Shown piece after piece: positions 34,381 through 44,800 of a DNA stretch of 64,000 bases (position 1 is the stretch's first letter; the number at the start of each line of letters is the position of its first letter). Under the pieces are notes generated by a model. That model searched no databases and had not been told where the DNA came from. It saw only the letters and a list, made by a program, of their open reading frames with translations. A program made the translations under genes and the position numbers. Location of the stretch: assembly GCF_021502725.1 (NCBI RefSeq), contig NZ_JAKFFS010000001.1, positions 1 to 64,000 of the forward strand, given 5' to 3'. This DNA comes from Dyadobacter sp. CY345 (GTDB lineage Bacteria; Bacteroidota; Bacteroidia; Cytophagales; Spirosomataceae).

Positions 34381-35841
34381 TTACTTACCTATTGCCTTTA
34401 TAATATCTTTCTCCAAAGTTTTATTATTGGGAAATTCCTGAGGTATCCATCGATCAACAATTTTTCCGGAGGCATCCAATACTACAAAAGGATAACGGAT
34501 ATCAACTGCGTAATTTTGTTTCAGTAACTCGGTGCTTTCGTCTGACGCCCATAAATGTTTTACACCATTTCTAGCCTGCGTGTAAGGCTTCCAGCTTTGA
34601 AAAGGCATCCCCGAAATCATCGTGATATAGGCAAAATTTACTTTATCAGCATATTTAGCTTCCATTGCTTTCATGGTAGGTTCGTGTGCGCCAATGTTGA
34701 ATGCAAAAACCATTACGGTTGGTTTTCCTGCCAATTGTTTCAGAAAAACGGCAGCGCTATCGCGGTCTAGCAAAGTGAAATCAGGAGCAGCTGAGCCGGT
34801 TGTCAATTTTGACTTAGCCGCCATAAGCTTCGTAAAATAATCCGTATACTCCGATTTTGGATATGTAGTTTTATAATCTGCCAATAAAGTCTGACTTGTT
34901 TCAATGGTAGGAATTGCGGTTGCTGCATAATTGAGCCAATAGGTCAGCAGGTATTCCTGTTGTTTTGGATGACTTTGCATTTTTTCTTTACTGAAATTAT
35001 AAACGTCAGTTATGGCCTGCGGACTCAATTCATAACGTGTCGCTGAATCCAAAGGAAATTTTCTTGTTGTTGGTATCAACGCCCAGTTTCTCAGTTCGTC
35101 ACGATAAGACTGACTTAATAGTGCTTCGTCCGGTAAAATTTTGAAATTGCTCAAAGTCAAATCTTCTAATTCTTTTTGCTGTGCTGGTTCAAGCTTTTTC
35201 GCTCTGTTTTTCCGCATTATCTTTTCCTGCAATAACCTGTGAATAACGAAAGGCTCAGTCGTTGTCGTTGCGTTTACATAAGCGTCGAAGGCTGGAATCG
35301 GAGCATTTGCAGTTTTAAAAGTTGCATAAGCATTCTGGCGAATTTTCTGTAAACTATCACTTTGCTGAGCGACACTTTTATTATCAATTTGCGATGGCTT
35401 GTAACCAAAAACCGGCAGGTACTGATATTGGTTTTCCAGAAAATAGGTTCTCAAAAAGTCCTGATAATTAGCATTTTTTCCTGAAAACGCAACGTTTGCT
35501 CCTCCTGAAAAAGTAGCTGTCAGATCGTCGCCGGGCTGCACGAACAACATCCAGGTTTTGTTCACTCCGCCGCCGCTATACTGTAAACGCAGAATTTTCG
35601 GTTCGCTTATAGGTGCATTAACTTTTTCAGTAGTTTTTTCCTGGAAATTAATCATTGCCAAAGGTTCCAGTTTGGTGTCTGCCAGGCCAATGCCCAGGTT
35701 GGGGTGAAAGTGGACATCTTCAAGAACGAGCGAAACAATGGCTTGTTCGGGCTTTGCCGTCGTTAGCGTGATGGTAGAAGTCTTTTGTGCAAAAGATAAC
35801 AGACTGGAAAGGAGAAAAATAAGTGTGGTAATTTTTTTCAT
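34381..35841 (-). CDS. Secreted thioredoxin-fold protein lacking the CxxC motif
   Basis: 486 residues from the ATG at 35841, which starts a clean signal peptide (MKKITTLIFLLSSLLSFAQ); the upstream ATG at 35895 adds 18 residues that look like leader sequence. Residues about 20-330 are helical/beta linker typical of the long N-terminal part of Bacteroidota TlpA-like proteins. The last 130 residues start with GSAAPDFTLLDRDSAA and form a thioredoxin-like domain. Where TlpA has a CxxC, this one reads FNIGAHEPTMKAM. The protein therefore probably has no redox function. It is not close to the CxxC-bearing homologue at 62335 in sequence. Confidence 0.75.
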   Translation of the reverse strand: MKKITTLIFLLSSLLSFAQKTSTITLTTAKPEQAIVSLVLEDVHFHPNLGIGLADTKLEPLAMINFQEKTTEKVNAPISEPKILRLQYSGGGVNKTWMLFVQPGDDLTATFSGGANVAFSGKNANYQDFLRTYFLENQYQYLPVFGYKPSQIDNKSVAQQSDSLQKIRQNAYATFKTANAPIPAFDAYVNATTTTEPFVIHRLLQEKIMRKNRAKKLEPAQQKELEDLTLSNFKILPDEALLSQSYRDELRNWALIPTTRKFPLDSATRYELSPQAITDVYNFSKEKMQSHPKQQEYLLTYWLNYAATAIPTIETSQTLLADYKTTYPKSEYTDYFTKLMAAKSKLTTGSAAPDFTLLDRDSAAVFLKQLAGKPTVMVFAFNIGAHEPTMKAMEAKYADKVNFAYITMISGMPFQSWKPYTQARNGVKHLWASDESTELLKQNYAVDIRYPFVVLDASGKIVDRWIPQEFPNNKTLEKDIIKAIGK

Positions 35842-36011
35842 AGTAAACAGTGATGATTTTGTAAGTCGTTCGACGAATAATGAATTAATATTCAAAGGAT
35901 TATAGCTTAGATTTATTGAGGTGATAATTAAATAATTATGCCAATATCGGATTTCTTTCCGTGAATACGTTTGATCTGCGGATGATCGTTCTGTTTTTCA
36001 TACGGTAAGGT

Positions 36012-36019
36012 TATCTTTG
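36012..36019 (+). promoter_or_regulatory. -7 promoter box for the FAD/Fe-S oxidoreductase gene
   Basis: TATCTTTG matches the TAnnTTTG consensus 60 bases upstream of the start codon at 36079. Confidence 0.6.
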
Positions 36020-36078
36020 AACGAGAAAACCGGATTTCTGAACGAATAGAAAATACTTGCATCTGCAAGTGCTGCATA

Positions 36079-39033
36079 ATGATGAACCGCATTGCCTTAT
36101 TAGATTTTAATTCTCTTAAAAACGGATTTGAAGGAGAGCTTTATTACGACGACTCTACTGTCCATACCGCCCAAAGACACATTTATGCAACAGATGCCTC
36201 GGTATACCAGGAAATGCCGGTTGCCGTTGCTTTGCCGCGAACGGTAGAGGATATCCGGAAGCTTATAAAATTTGCAGGAGAACAAAAACTGACGCTGATT
36301 CCTAGGGCAGCTGGTACGTCATTGGCCGGACAGGTTGTTGGAAAAGGTATCGTTGTAGACATTTCCAAACACTTTGGCGCAATTCTCGAAGTGAATGCAA
36401 AAGAGAAATGGGTGAGGGTTCAGCCTGGTGTGATCCGCGATGATTTAAATAAACATCTTGCTCCTTACGGATTACTTTTTGGTCCGGAAACTTCAACAGC
36501 CAGTCGTGCTATGATTGGCGGAATGATCGGAAATAATTCTTGTGGCTTGCATTCCATAACGTGGGGAGCGACTCGGGATCATTTGCTGGAAGTGAAAGCC
36601 TTACTGTCTGATGGAACAGAAACCGTTTTTAATAATTCTTCAACGGATGACTATGTTAAAAAAGTTGCTAAATCCGGTTCGGGAAAGCGTGAGCAGGCAA
36701 TTTACGCTGGTATGTGGGGAATACTTTCGAATCCGGTTGATCAGGATTTGATTAAAAAACAATTTGCAAAGCCAACAGTGACGCGCAGGAATTCGGGTTA
36801 TGCGCTGGATGCATTGGTTGAAAATTTTGAAAAAAACCAGGTAAATCTCTGTAATCTGATTGCTGGCTCGGAAGGTACTCTATGTTTTGTGACCGAAGCA
36901 AAAATCGCTTTGGTTGATGTGCCTCCGGCTTCGGTCGGTGTTGTTTGTGTTCATGCCAATTCGCTTGCTGAATCGCTTCATGCAAACCGCGTCGCTATGA
37001 AACACAATCCGAAAGCATCAGAATTGGTGGACCGATACATTATGGATTTTACCAAAGGCCATCATATTTATTCCAAAAACAGATTTTTTCTCGAAGGTGA
37101 TCCAGCGGCTTTGCTAATGGTTGAATTTTGGGGGAATTCGGACGATGAAGTAAAAGTACAGGCGGATGCATTGGTCAAGGATTTGCTTGAAGAACAGTTG
37201 GGATATGCTTATCCGCTGTTATTTGGTGACGAAGCAAATAAGGCATGGGAAATCAGGAAAGCTGGTTTAGGATTAATTCGAAATTTGCCTGGTGATACCC
37301 AACCTGTCAACCTGATTGAGGATTGCGCTGTTGCGGTTGAGGACTTGCCGGCTTATATTGATGACCTTGAACAGTTACTTGAAAGCCATGGTTTGCACGC
37401 GTCTTATTATGCACACGCTGGTGCGGGGGAGCTGCACGTCGAGCCGATGATTAATCTCAAAACTTCCGAGGGAAAACAGAAATTCAGGCAGGTGCTGGCG
37501 GATACTGCGGTTCTTGTGAAAAAATATAAGGGTGCGCTTTCCGGAGAACATGGAGACGGCCGTCTTCGTGGCGAATTTATTCCCTTTATGATGGGGGAAG
37601 AAGTCTACGAGATTTTCAGGCAGGTGAAAAGAATCTGGGATCCGAATGGCATTTTTAATGCGAACAAGATCGTCGATACGCCACCAATGAATGAATTTCT
37701 GCGGTTTGAACAGGATAAGGAAAAGCCCGCTATCGCAACCACCTTTGATTTTTCAAAACATGAAAGCATGTTGCGCCTGGCAGAAAAATGTAGTGGATCC
37801 GGTGACTGCCGCAAAACTGAACTGACTGGCGGAACAATGTGCCCGAGTTATATGGCAACGCGCCGTGAACGCGATACCACCCGGGCGAGAGCCAATATTT
37901 TACGACAATATCTGACGCCGGGAGCGGCACAGGTTGAAAGTGCAACCACACCGGAAATGGTTAAAGAAGTATTGGATCTTTGTCTTTCATGCAAAGGTTG
38001 TAAATCTGAATGCCCTTCGAGCGTTGATGTTGGGAAGATGAAAGCGGAATTTACCCAGCAATATTACGAAACGCACGCTATTCCTCTGCGAACAAATCTG
38101 ATCGCTAATTTTGGCAAACAGATGAAACTGGCTTCGATAGCCCCCTGGGCTTTTAATGCTGTTTTCGGAACTTCTACTTTAAGGAAAGTTGCGAACAAAA
38201 TGGTTGGTTTTCACCCTGATCGTACTATGCCTTTGCTTCATAACACCACGCTGAAACATTGGTGGGAAAAGCATAACAGGAAGAATTCGAGTAAAGGCTC
38301 ACATTCAAAAGTTTATCTTTTTTGTGATGAATTCACTAATTATAACGATGTTGAAATTGGGAAGAAGGCAGTAATGCTGCTGGAAAAGTTAGGATATGAA
38401 GTGATCATACCCAAACATGAAGAGTCAGGAAGGTCCTATCTATCTAAAGGTCTGGTGAAAGAAGCGCAAAAGTTAGCGATTCGAAATGTTGAGTTGTTGA
38501 AAGACATCATTTCTCAAAAAACGCCTTTGATCGGTATTGAGCCGTCAGCAATTCTTTCTTTCCGTGACGAATATATTGACCTCGTTCCAGAAAATTTGAA
38601 AATTGAAGCACAGAATATTGCGTCACACGCACTACTGTTTGAGGAATTTATATCAAGGGAGATTGATGCAAAAAGAATAACGAAGGAAGCGTTCAATACT
38701 AATGAGCAGTTGATTAAACTTCACGGACATTGCCATCAGAAAGCATTATCGTCACTAACAACCTCGAAGAAAGCATTGTCGCTTCCAGAAAATTATAAAG
38801 TACAACTTATTCCATCCGGTTGCTGCGGCATGGCTGGTTCTTTTGGATATGAAGAGGAGCATTATGATGTTTCAATGCAGATAGGAGAATTAGTTCTTTT
38901 CCCGACGGTGCGCCAACAACCCGAAAATGTAATTATTGCCGCACCTGGAACCAGTTGCCGGCACCAGATTAAAGATGGCACCGGTCGTAAGGCTAAACAC
39001 CCTATTGAGATTTTATGGGAGGCGCTGAACTAA
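36079..39033 (+). CDS. FAD-linked oxidase fused to Fe-S (GlcD/GlcF-type) domains
   Basis: 984 residues. The N-terminal half is a VAO-type FAD oxidase: LPRTVEDIRKLIKFA, IPRAAGTSLAGQVVG, the NNSCGLHSITWGATRDHL region, and LSGEHGDGRLRGEF near its end. The C-terminal half has two 4Fe-4S-type clusters: CSGSGDC near 571 (a variant spacing, with MCPSY after it) and CLSCKGCKSECPSSVDVGKM near 635. Two CCG-type segments follow: GHCHQKAL and the SGCCGMAGSFGYE block near 915. This arrangement is that of D-lactate or glycolate dehydrogenase-like fusions that pass electrons to quinone. The exact 2-hydroxy acid cannot be read from the sequence. Confidence 0.9.
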   Translation: MMNRIALLDFNSLKNGFEGELYYDDSTVHTAQRHIYATDASVYQEMPVAVALPRTVEDIRKLIKFAGEQKLTLIPRAAGTSLAGQVVGKGIVVDISKHFGAILEVNAKEKWVRVQPGVIRDDLNKHLAPYGLLFGPETSTASRAMIGGMIGNNSCGLHSITWGATRDHLLEVKALLSDGTETVFNNSSTDDYVKKVAKSGSGKREQAIYAGMWGILSNPVDQDLIKKQFAKPTVTRRNSGYALDALVENFEKNQVNLCNLIAGSEGTLCFVTEAKIALVDVPPASVGVVCVHANSLAESLHANRVAMKHNPKASELVDRYIMDFTKGHHIYSKNRFFLEGDPAALLMVEFWGNSDDEVKVQADALVKDLLEEQLGYAYPLLFGDEANKAWEIRKAGLGLIRNLPGDTQPVNLIEDCAVAVEDLPAYIDDLEQLLESHGLHASYYAHAGAGELHVEPMINLKTSEGKQKFRQVLADTAVLVKKYKGALSGEHGDGRLRGEFIPFMMGEEVYEIFRQVKRIWDPNGIFNANKIVDTPPMNEFLRFEQDKEKPAIATTFDFSKHESMLRLAEKCSGSGDCRKTELTGGTMCPSYMATRRERDTTRARANILRQYLTPGAAQVESATTPEMVKEVLDLCLSCKGCKSECPSSVDVGKMKAEFTQQYYETHAIPLRTNLIANFGKQMKLASIAPWAFNAVFGTSTLRKVANKMVGFHPDRTMPLLHNTTLKHWWEKHNRKNSSKGSHSKVYLFCDEFTNYNDVEIGKKAVMLLEKLGYEVIIPKHEESGRSYLSKGLVKEAQKLAIRNVELLKDIISQKTPLIGIEPSAILSFRDEYIDLVPENLKIEAQNIASHALLFEEFISREIDAKRITKEAFNTNEQLIKLHGHCHQKALSSLTTSKKALSLPENYKVQLIPSGCCGMAGSFGYEEEHYDVSMQIGELVLFPTVRQQPENVIIAAPGTSCRHQIKDGTGRKAKHPIEILWEALN

Positions 39034-39288
39034 TTATTCAGTGCCTCTTACACTTTTCATAATGGTATCCGGGTGAACTTCCATTGTTGTGTCGGATGCT
39101 ACTGTGTCTGCATTCATAGTGGCATTTTCAGATGGTGTTTCTGCTTCACTGAAATTTTCATCGTGATTCAGAAAACCTCCCCAAAATGCAATTAACATCA
39201 GTACAATACCTACTCCCAAGATCCATTTCCAAACGTTCTTGGTATTTTTAGTTGCTTTCGCTTCTTTGTCTGTTTCTCCTCTGTCCAT
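39034..39288 (-). CDS. Small single-TM protein
   Basis: 84 residues. A charged N-terminal tail (RGETDKEAKATKNTKN) precedes one membrane helix at about residues 20-42 (WKWILGVGIVLMLIAFWGGF), then an acidic, Thr- and Glu-rich tail. I do not recognise a family. Its stop codon abuts that of the upstream FAD/Fe-S gene on the other strand, with no base between them. It could be a small membrane regulator; no function can be inferred. Confidence 0.6.
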   Translation of the reverse strand: MDRGETDKEAKATKNTKNVWKWILGVGIVLMLIAFWGGFLNHDENFSEAETPSENATMNADTVASDTTMEVHPDTIMKSVRGTE

Positions 39289-39505
39289 GATAGTAGTGAT
39301 TTAGTTTGGCCGACACAATACCATTTTTGTACCATATCAAAATGTTACCATTTAATAAGGTTGACGTTAAATTGTGTTGAAAAAATTACCCTAAAATGCG
39401 CTAAATCGAACGAATGGTATACTAAAATACGTTGGTTCAATGTTTAGCTTCATAGAATTATTGGAAATCCACAATTATAAGTTTTTTTATAAAATTCACT
39501 CCCGT

Positions 39506-40270
39506 ATGATAAAGCCTCTTTTTTACTTTGTTTCGTTAACATCGCTATTCTTAATACTTCAAACGGAGCGTGTTAAGGCGCAGGATACCAAAAACTTTTT
39601 CTCCGTAACCGGCGGCTACAGCTTGCCGGTGGGCGAGCTTGCAACGGAAAAGTTAAATGATCCGCTTGCTGGTCTGCCCGGTTCGGGTTATTTTGGACAG
39701 GTTAGTTATGATCACAGAATTGCGCGATGGTTCGGTATCAAATTATCTGGCAGTTATAATCAAAACACGACCAACTCCGGCCCTATCATTGACAAAGCCA
39801 ATTCGTATGTTGAAGCATTGGGAAGAACTTACGCCTGGGACAGCAATGTTTCAAAGTGGAAGTTGGGTGCGGCTTTAATAGGTCCTGCTATTTACCTTAA
39901 TTTTAATCGGGTACAATTTGAGGCACACGTTCAGGGTGGCATTGTGAAAGCTACAACGCCGTCCGTATTATTGACAGGTCGCCGGCTTAATTCCGATGGG
40001 CAAATTATGGAGGGATCCAGCGAAATTCAGGTAAGTTTAGATCGGAAGATTGTTAATCCTATTGGTTTTGGAGCAGGGGCAAGTTTGCGTCTTCCTATCG
40101 CAGGTGCATTGTTCTTTCATGTTAGTGGCGATGTGATCGGTGCAAAAGCGGAGGTAAAGGATCTGGCTATAAAAGCCGTAGGTGAAGGTTTTGATCATAG
40201 TGATCGGATCAATGAAAGCAGATTTATTGGTGTTGTAAATTTAGGAGCAGGTCTGGGAATTGCCTTTTAA
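39506..40270 (+). CDS. Outer-membrane beta-barrel protein
   Basis: 254 residues from the ATG at 39506, which begins the signal peptide MIKPLFYFVSLTSLFLILQT, ending near VKAQ; the longer form starting at 39440 adds 22 residues of unlikely leader. The mature part begins FFSVTGGYSLPVGELA and shows alternating strands (GYFGQVSYDHRIARWFGIKL, FGAGASLRLPIAGALFFHVS) to a C-terminal GLGIAF end. This is typical of a small OmpA-like or porin-like barrel. Ligand unknown. A terminator shared with susD lies just downstream. Confidence 0.75.
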   Translation: MIKPLFYFVSLTSLFLILQTERVKAQDTKNFFSVTGGYSLPVGELATEKLNDPLAGLPGSGYFGQVSYDHRIARWFGIKLSGSYNQNTTNSGPIIDKANSYVEALGRTYAWDSNVSKWKLGAALIGPAIYLNFNRVQFEAHVQGGIVKATTPSVLLTGRRLNSDGQIMEGSSEIQVSLDRKIVNPIGFGAGASLRLPIAGALFFHVSGDVIGAKAEVKDLAIKAVGEGFDHSDRINESRFIGVVNLGAGLGIAF

Positions 40271-40297
40271 GACGTTAACTTAAATTTTATTTCATAA

Positions 40298-40334
40298 AAA
40301 AGAGGATACCCGCATTTGGCAGGTATCCTCTTTT
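40298..40334. terminator. Bidirectional terminator between barrel and susD-like genes
   Basis: A perfect 13-bp stem (40298-40310 with 40322-40334), with A and T runs on both sides. Confidence 0.9.
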
Positions 40335-40358
40335 CGTTCATGTACTTCGGTCAGTTGT

Positions 40359-41819
40359 TTATTTTGCAAACCAGAGTTTAAGTTTCATATCATTTTTTCC
40401 ACCCTGGTTTTTCAAAGCAGCGTCGTAGTTCGCGAAGTTCAATGATTCTTCTGAACCTGGATAAGGAAGACGCGTTGGAAGAACATTTTGGTTTGTGTTA
40501 TTTGTAGGCGTTACAAGTGCCGGAATTCCAGTGCGACGATATTCTGTCCAGGCTTCCAAACCCTGGCCGTACAAAGCAATCCACTTTTGTTCCATGATCT
40601 GCGTAAATCCATCTGCTCCGCTTTTCAATGCATTTGCTGCAAGGTATGCAGTCGGCGCCGGCAACTTGTATTGTGCGAATGAAGCAGTTATCCCAGCCGC
40701 ATAATTCGTAGCTGCATCACCTGCCGAAGTTACGCCTTTGTAGGCAAATTCAGCTTTCAGAAATAACAATTCAGCATAAGTCATAATAACACCAGGAGCC
40801 GTAGCGGATGTAAAGTAAGTCCCAACTTTTGAAGTTTTTGTTAAACCCAAAGCATTAGCATCAGAAGAAGCCAGGCCATTCGGCACTCCTTTATAAGTTC
40901 CGCCGTCTGCTGGCAAATTCGCATAAATTGCAAGTCTGTCATCATTCATGGCTGCCAGTTTATTCACCAAAGTGGCACTTACACGGTGGTCATCACGTGT
41001 TCTGCGATTTACGAAAACCGGGTTCTGGTTGTTTGTTGCGTCCAGATAGTTAAGCTGAATATTTTCAGAAACAGAAGTAATAACCGGATATTTTGCAGGA
41101 TCGCCCAGAATTCTGGCAATCTCAGATTTTACATCGATCGGTGCATCTGCCTTATCAATCATTCTGCTCAAAATGCGAAGGCTAAGCGTGTTTGCAAATT
41201 TCTTCCATTTGGCCATATCGCCGTTGAAAAGAATATCGCCGCCAACAGGCATGGAAGTGTTCGCTGTATTGATAGATTCACCTGCCGCTTTCAGCTCTGC
41301 TACCAATCCTGCATAAACATTTTTCTGAGCGTCGTATGTTGGAAGCAAAGTTCCTTCCAGTCCTTGAATTGCAGTTTTATAAGGAATATCTCCGTAAATA
41401 TCTGTCAATAGTGAAAACACCCACGAGCGCAGAATAACGGCAACAGCCTGATAATTGGTATTTCCGCTTTCTTCTCCAAGTTTATAAATACGGTTATAGT
41501 CAGCGAGCGCTTCGATGTAAAGTCCCTGCCATCCTGCGTTGTAAACATCGGCAGAAACTGTATACTGATCAATATCGGTATATTGAATACGAGCCCAGTG
41601 CTGCGAAAATCCCTCACCGATATCCATACCCAATGTGCCACCCGACTGAATATCAACGGCACTCTGGATTCCATGTGGCATAAATAGATCAGCAGTTCCG
41701 GAAGACGCACTGTTTGGGTTGGTATTAAGTTCATCAAAATCTCCGGTGCAAGCGGAAGCACACAAGAAAGTGGCTGCTAGTAATATTTTGGAGCGGAATG
41801 AATATTTAAAACTTTTCAT
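40359..41819 (-). CDS. SusD/RagB-family outer-membrane lipoprotein
   Basis: 486 residues. The lipobox gives Cys24 followed by TGDFDELN, whose acidic residues fit the surface-export signal of Bacteroidota lipoproteins. The SusD fold is indicated by NTNPNSASSGTADLFMPHGI, QGLYIEALADYNRIYKLGEE, AVILRSWVFSLLTDIYGDIP, and the C-terminal MTYAELLFLKAEFAYKG and QIMEQKWIALYGQGLEAWTE blocks. It forms the glycan- or peptide-binding lid of the SusC channel. It lies 24 bases downstream of the susC-like gene, in the same operon. Confidence 0.93.
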   Translation of the reverse strand: MKSFKYSFRSKILLAATFLCASACTGDFDELNTNPNSASSGTADLFMPHGIQSAVDIQSGGTLGMDIGEGFSQHWARIQYTDIDQYTVSADVYNAGWQGLYIEALADYNRIYKLGEESGNTNYQAVAVILRSWVFSLLTDIYGDIPYKTAIQGLEGTLLPTYDAQKNVYAGLVAELKAAGESINTANTSMPVGGDILFNGDMAKWKKFANTLSLRILSRMIDKADAPIDVKSEIARILGDPAKYPVITSVSENIQLNYLDATNNQNPVFVNRRTRDDHRVSATLVNKLAAMNDDRLAIYANLPADGGTYKGVPNGLASSDANALGLTKTSKVGTYFTSATAPGVIMTYAELLFLKAEFAYKGVTSAGDAATNYAAGITASFAQYKLPAPTAYLAANALKSGADGFTQIMEQKWIALYGQGLEAWTEYRRTGIPALVTPTNNTNQNVLPTRLPYPGSEESLNFANYDAALKNQGGKNDMKLKLWFAK

Positions 41820-41843
41820 ATAAGATCAATTAAAGAAAATTAC

Positions 41844-44800
41844 TTAAAGATTGAAGCTGATGTTAAAACCGATTGATCTGGTTGTCGGAATCTGACCATT
41901 TTCTATACCTTGTAAATTGCCATCGTTGTAATAACTTGTTTCAGGATCGATGTGAGGAAGATTGCTTTTTAGAAGAGCCAGGTTTCTGCCTACAACCGAT
42001 ACTGCGATATCGCGGAATGGAAGTTTTTTGATCGCTTTTCCTGAGATCATATACGTAAATTTCACTTCGCGAAGTTTTACATAACTCGCATCGAAAATGG
42101 TGTTTTCGTTGTTTGTCAGCAAGTAATATTTGTGGTGGTATTCCTCAGAAGAAATACTTTTCGCATTAGGAACATAGTTTGGAGCATCAGCAGTACCTGT
42201 GTTAACCACACCCTGACCGACAATACCAGTTTCGCGACCAAGCGTCGTTTCTTTCAAAACACCTGTGTAACGTCCAACGTTAATTGATTGCGAGAAGATA
42301 TCGCCACCATGTTTGATATCGATCAAAGTACTTAGCGAGAAGTTTTTGTATTTAAAAATATTAGAAATACCGCCAATCCAGTCTGGTGTGAAGTTTCCTA
42401 ATACTCGGCTAACCGGATCAAGCATTGGATATCCTTGTGCATCGTAAACAATTTGTCCATCAGGAGCGCGTAAGAAACCTTTTCCGAAGAAAGTACCGTA
42501 TGGCTGACCAACGCGTGCTTCAACGGATAATCCACGGAAACTGTTTGTCGAGGTCGTCTGAGTCAATGGGTTGTAGCTTGTGTTTAGCTGGTAAGTCGTC
42601 AGGTTGTCGGCAAGTGAAACCACTTTGTTTTTGTTACGAGCCCAGTTCAAATTAATATCCCACTGGAAGTTTCCAACTTTAACAGGCGTTGTCGTCAACT
42701 GGATTTCGATTCCTTTGTTTGTGATCTTTCCAGCGTTCAAAAGTTTAGATAAATATCCTGATGCATTTGAAACGTTTACGTCAAGGATCTGATCTGTTGA
42801 AGATTTGCTGTAATAAGTAACGTCTAGTCCAACACGGTTTTGCCAAAGTCTGATATCTGCACCGATTTCATAAGAAGTCGTGATTTCTGGCTTTAACTCA
42901 GCATTTAACAGCGCATTATTTTCAGACAAACTTGGTGTGCTTCCCCAAGGGTTTTCATATTTGTATGTACTGGCCAAACGATATGGATCAGTATCATTAC
43001 CAACCTGCGCAAGACCAGCTCTCAGTTTTGCGAACGATAAAACGCTTGATTTTATGTCAAACATATCCGAAATGATCGCACTTACAGCAGCTGACGGGTA
43101 GAAATAAGATCTGTTGTTTGCAGGCAAAGAGCTTGACCAGTCATTACGGGCGGTAAGATCAACAAACAAATAATTACGGAAACCTAAGTTCGCCGAGGCA
43201 TATAAACTGTTTACCGTTTTCTCGATATAAGAGTTTTCTACAACCGGGCGCTGGCGAGAGTTACCCATGTTCCAAACTCTTGGGATCGCAAGTTCGGTCG
43301 CTCCCATGTAATTTCTTTGTGCAAAGTTTGAGCGGTGGTTGCCGCCGATGTTGGCCGTAATATCAAACTCACCAAATTTCTTTGTCGCATTCAATAAGAA
43401 ATCAGAGTTGGATTCCCGAACAAAAACCTGCTCTTCGTTATATGCATCGTAAAGTTGCGTAGTTCCAAGTCTTGCCTGACGTGCAGCTGTTCTTGTTTTA
43501 CGACGATCTTCATAAAAGTCAGTACCCGAGCGACCTGTTAAAGTAAGCCAGTCAGTCAGTTTGTAAGTAGCAGAAATATTTCCATACAAACGATCACGCT
43601 GGTTTTCTCTTGTGCTGTTGTTTAGGAGGTAATAAGGGTTTGTCCAATAGTTATCATTCCAGTTGTTCTGGTAAATGCTTCCTGGTTTCGTATAATTCGT
43701 AAGGTTATTCATGTTAACCTGACGGCCGAACCAGATAAAATAAAGTCCGAAATTGTTACGGTTGTCGCTACCATCTTTTACATAATTGACAGTCGCTCTT
43801 ACGTTTAGTTTTGGCGTAAGGTTCCAGCCGGCGTTTAATGAAACCGTCTGGCGTTTGTAATCTGTGTTTGGTAAAATACCGTTTTGTTTCAGGTTAGTGA
43901 AAGACAGACGGAAATCCGCTTTGTCGTTTCCACCGGTTACGCCAATGTTGTTGGTATATGTTTTACCAGTCTGATAAAATTGGTTTACGTTATCAGGATT
44001 TGCAACCCAGGGAGTAGGTGTTCTTGTGCCGTCAGCTGCAATCGGTGAGTCAAACTGTGGCAATAATCTTCCGTCTAATCTAGGGCCCCAACTTTCATCC
44101 ACGCCGTCATTCACGCCGCCGCCTTGTCCGTCTTTATATGAAAAAAGACCTTTTGCACCTTGTCCGTATTCATTTTGCCATTCCGGCTGACGGAAAACTG
44201 ATTCAAAGGAAGTATTGGTATTAAAAGAAACACCTACTCCTTTTGAACCCTTTCCGCTTTTAGTAGTGATCAAAACAACACCGTTGGCTCCACGTGAACC
44301 GTAAAGTGCGGCAGCACTCGGTCCTTTCAAAACGTTGATAGACTCAACATCGTCCGGGTTAATGGAAGCAGCGGCGTTACCATAATCTACACCGGTTCCA
44401 GAACCGAAATTGCTATTGTCGATCGGTACACCATCAACAACGAAAAGTGGCTGGTTGTTGCTTCCAATTGAGCTCGCACCACGAATGATCATACGTGAAG
44501 AAGCACCCGGAGCTCCGTTTGAATTGGTAACCTGAACCCCTGCTAATCTTCCTGAAAGTGAATTGATTAAGTTAGTTTCGCGAGCCTGAGTCAAAGCCTT
44601 TCCGCTCACTTCCTGCACTGAATAACCCAACGCTTTTTTCTCACGGGCGATACCAAGTGCGGTTACTACAACCTCATTAAATTGTGTTGCGTCTTCTTCC
44701 AGTGATATACCGATGGTCGTTTTAGCTCCAACAGGAACTTCAAGCGACTTAAATCCTATAAAGGAAACAACCAGAACTGCATCAGAAGCAGCGTTAATTG

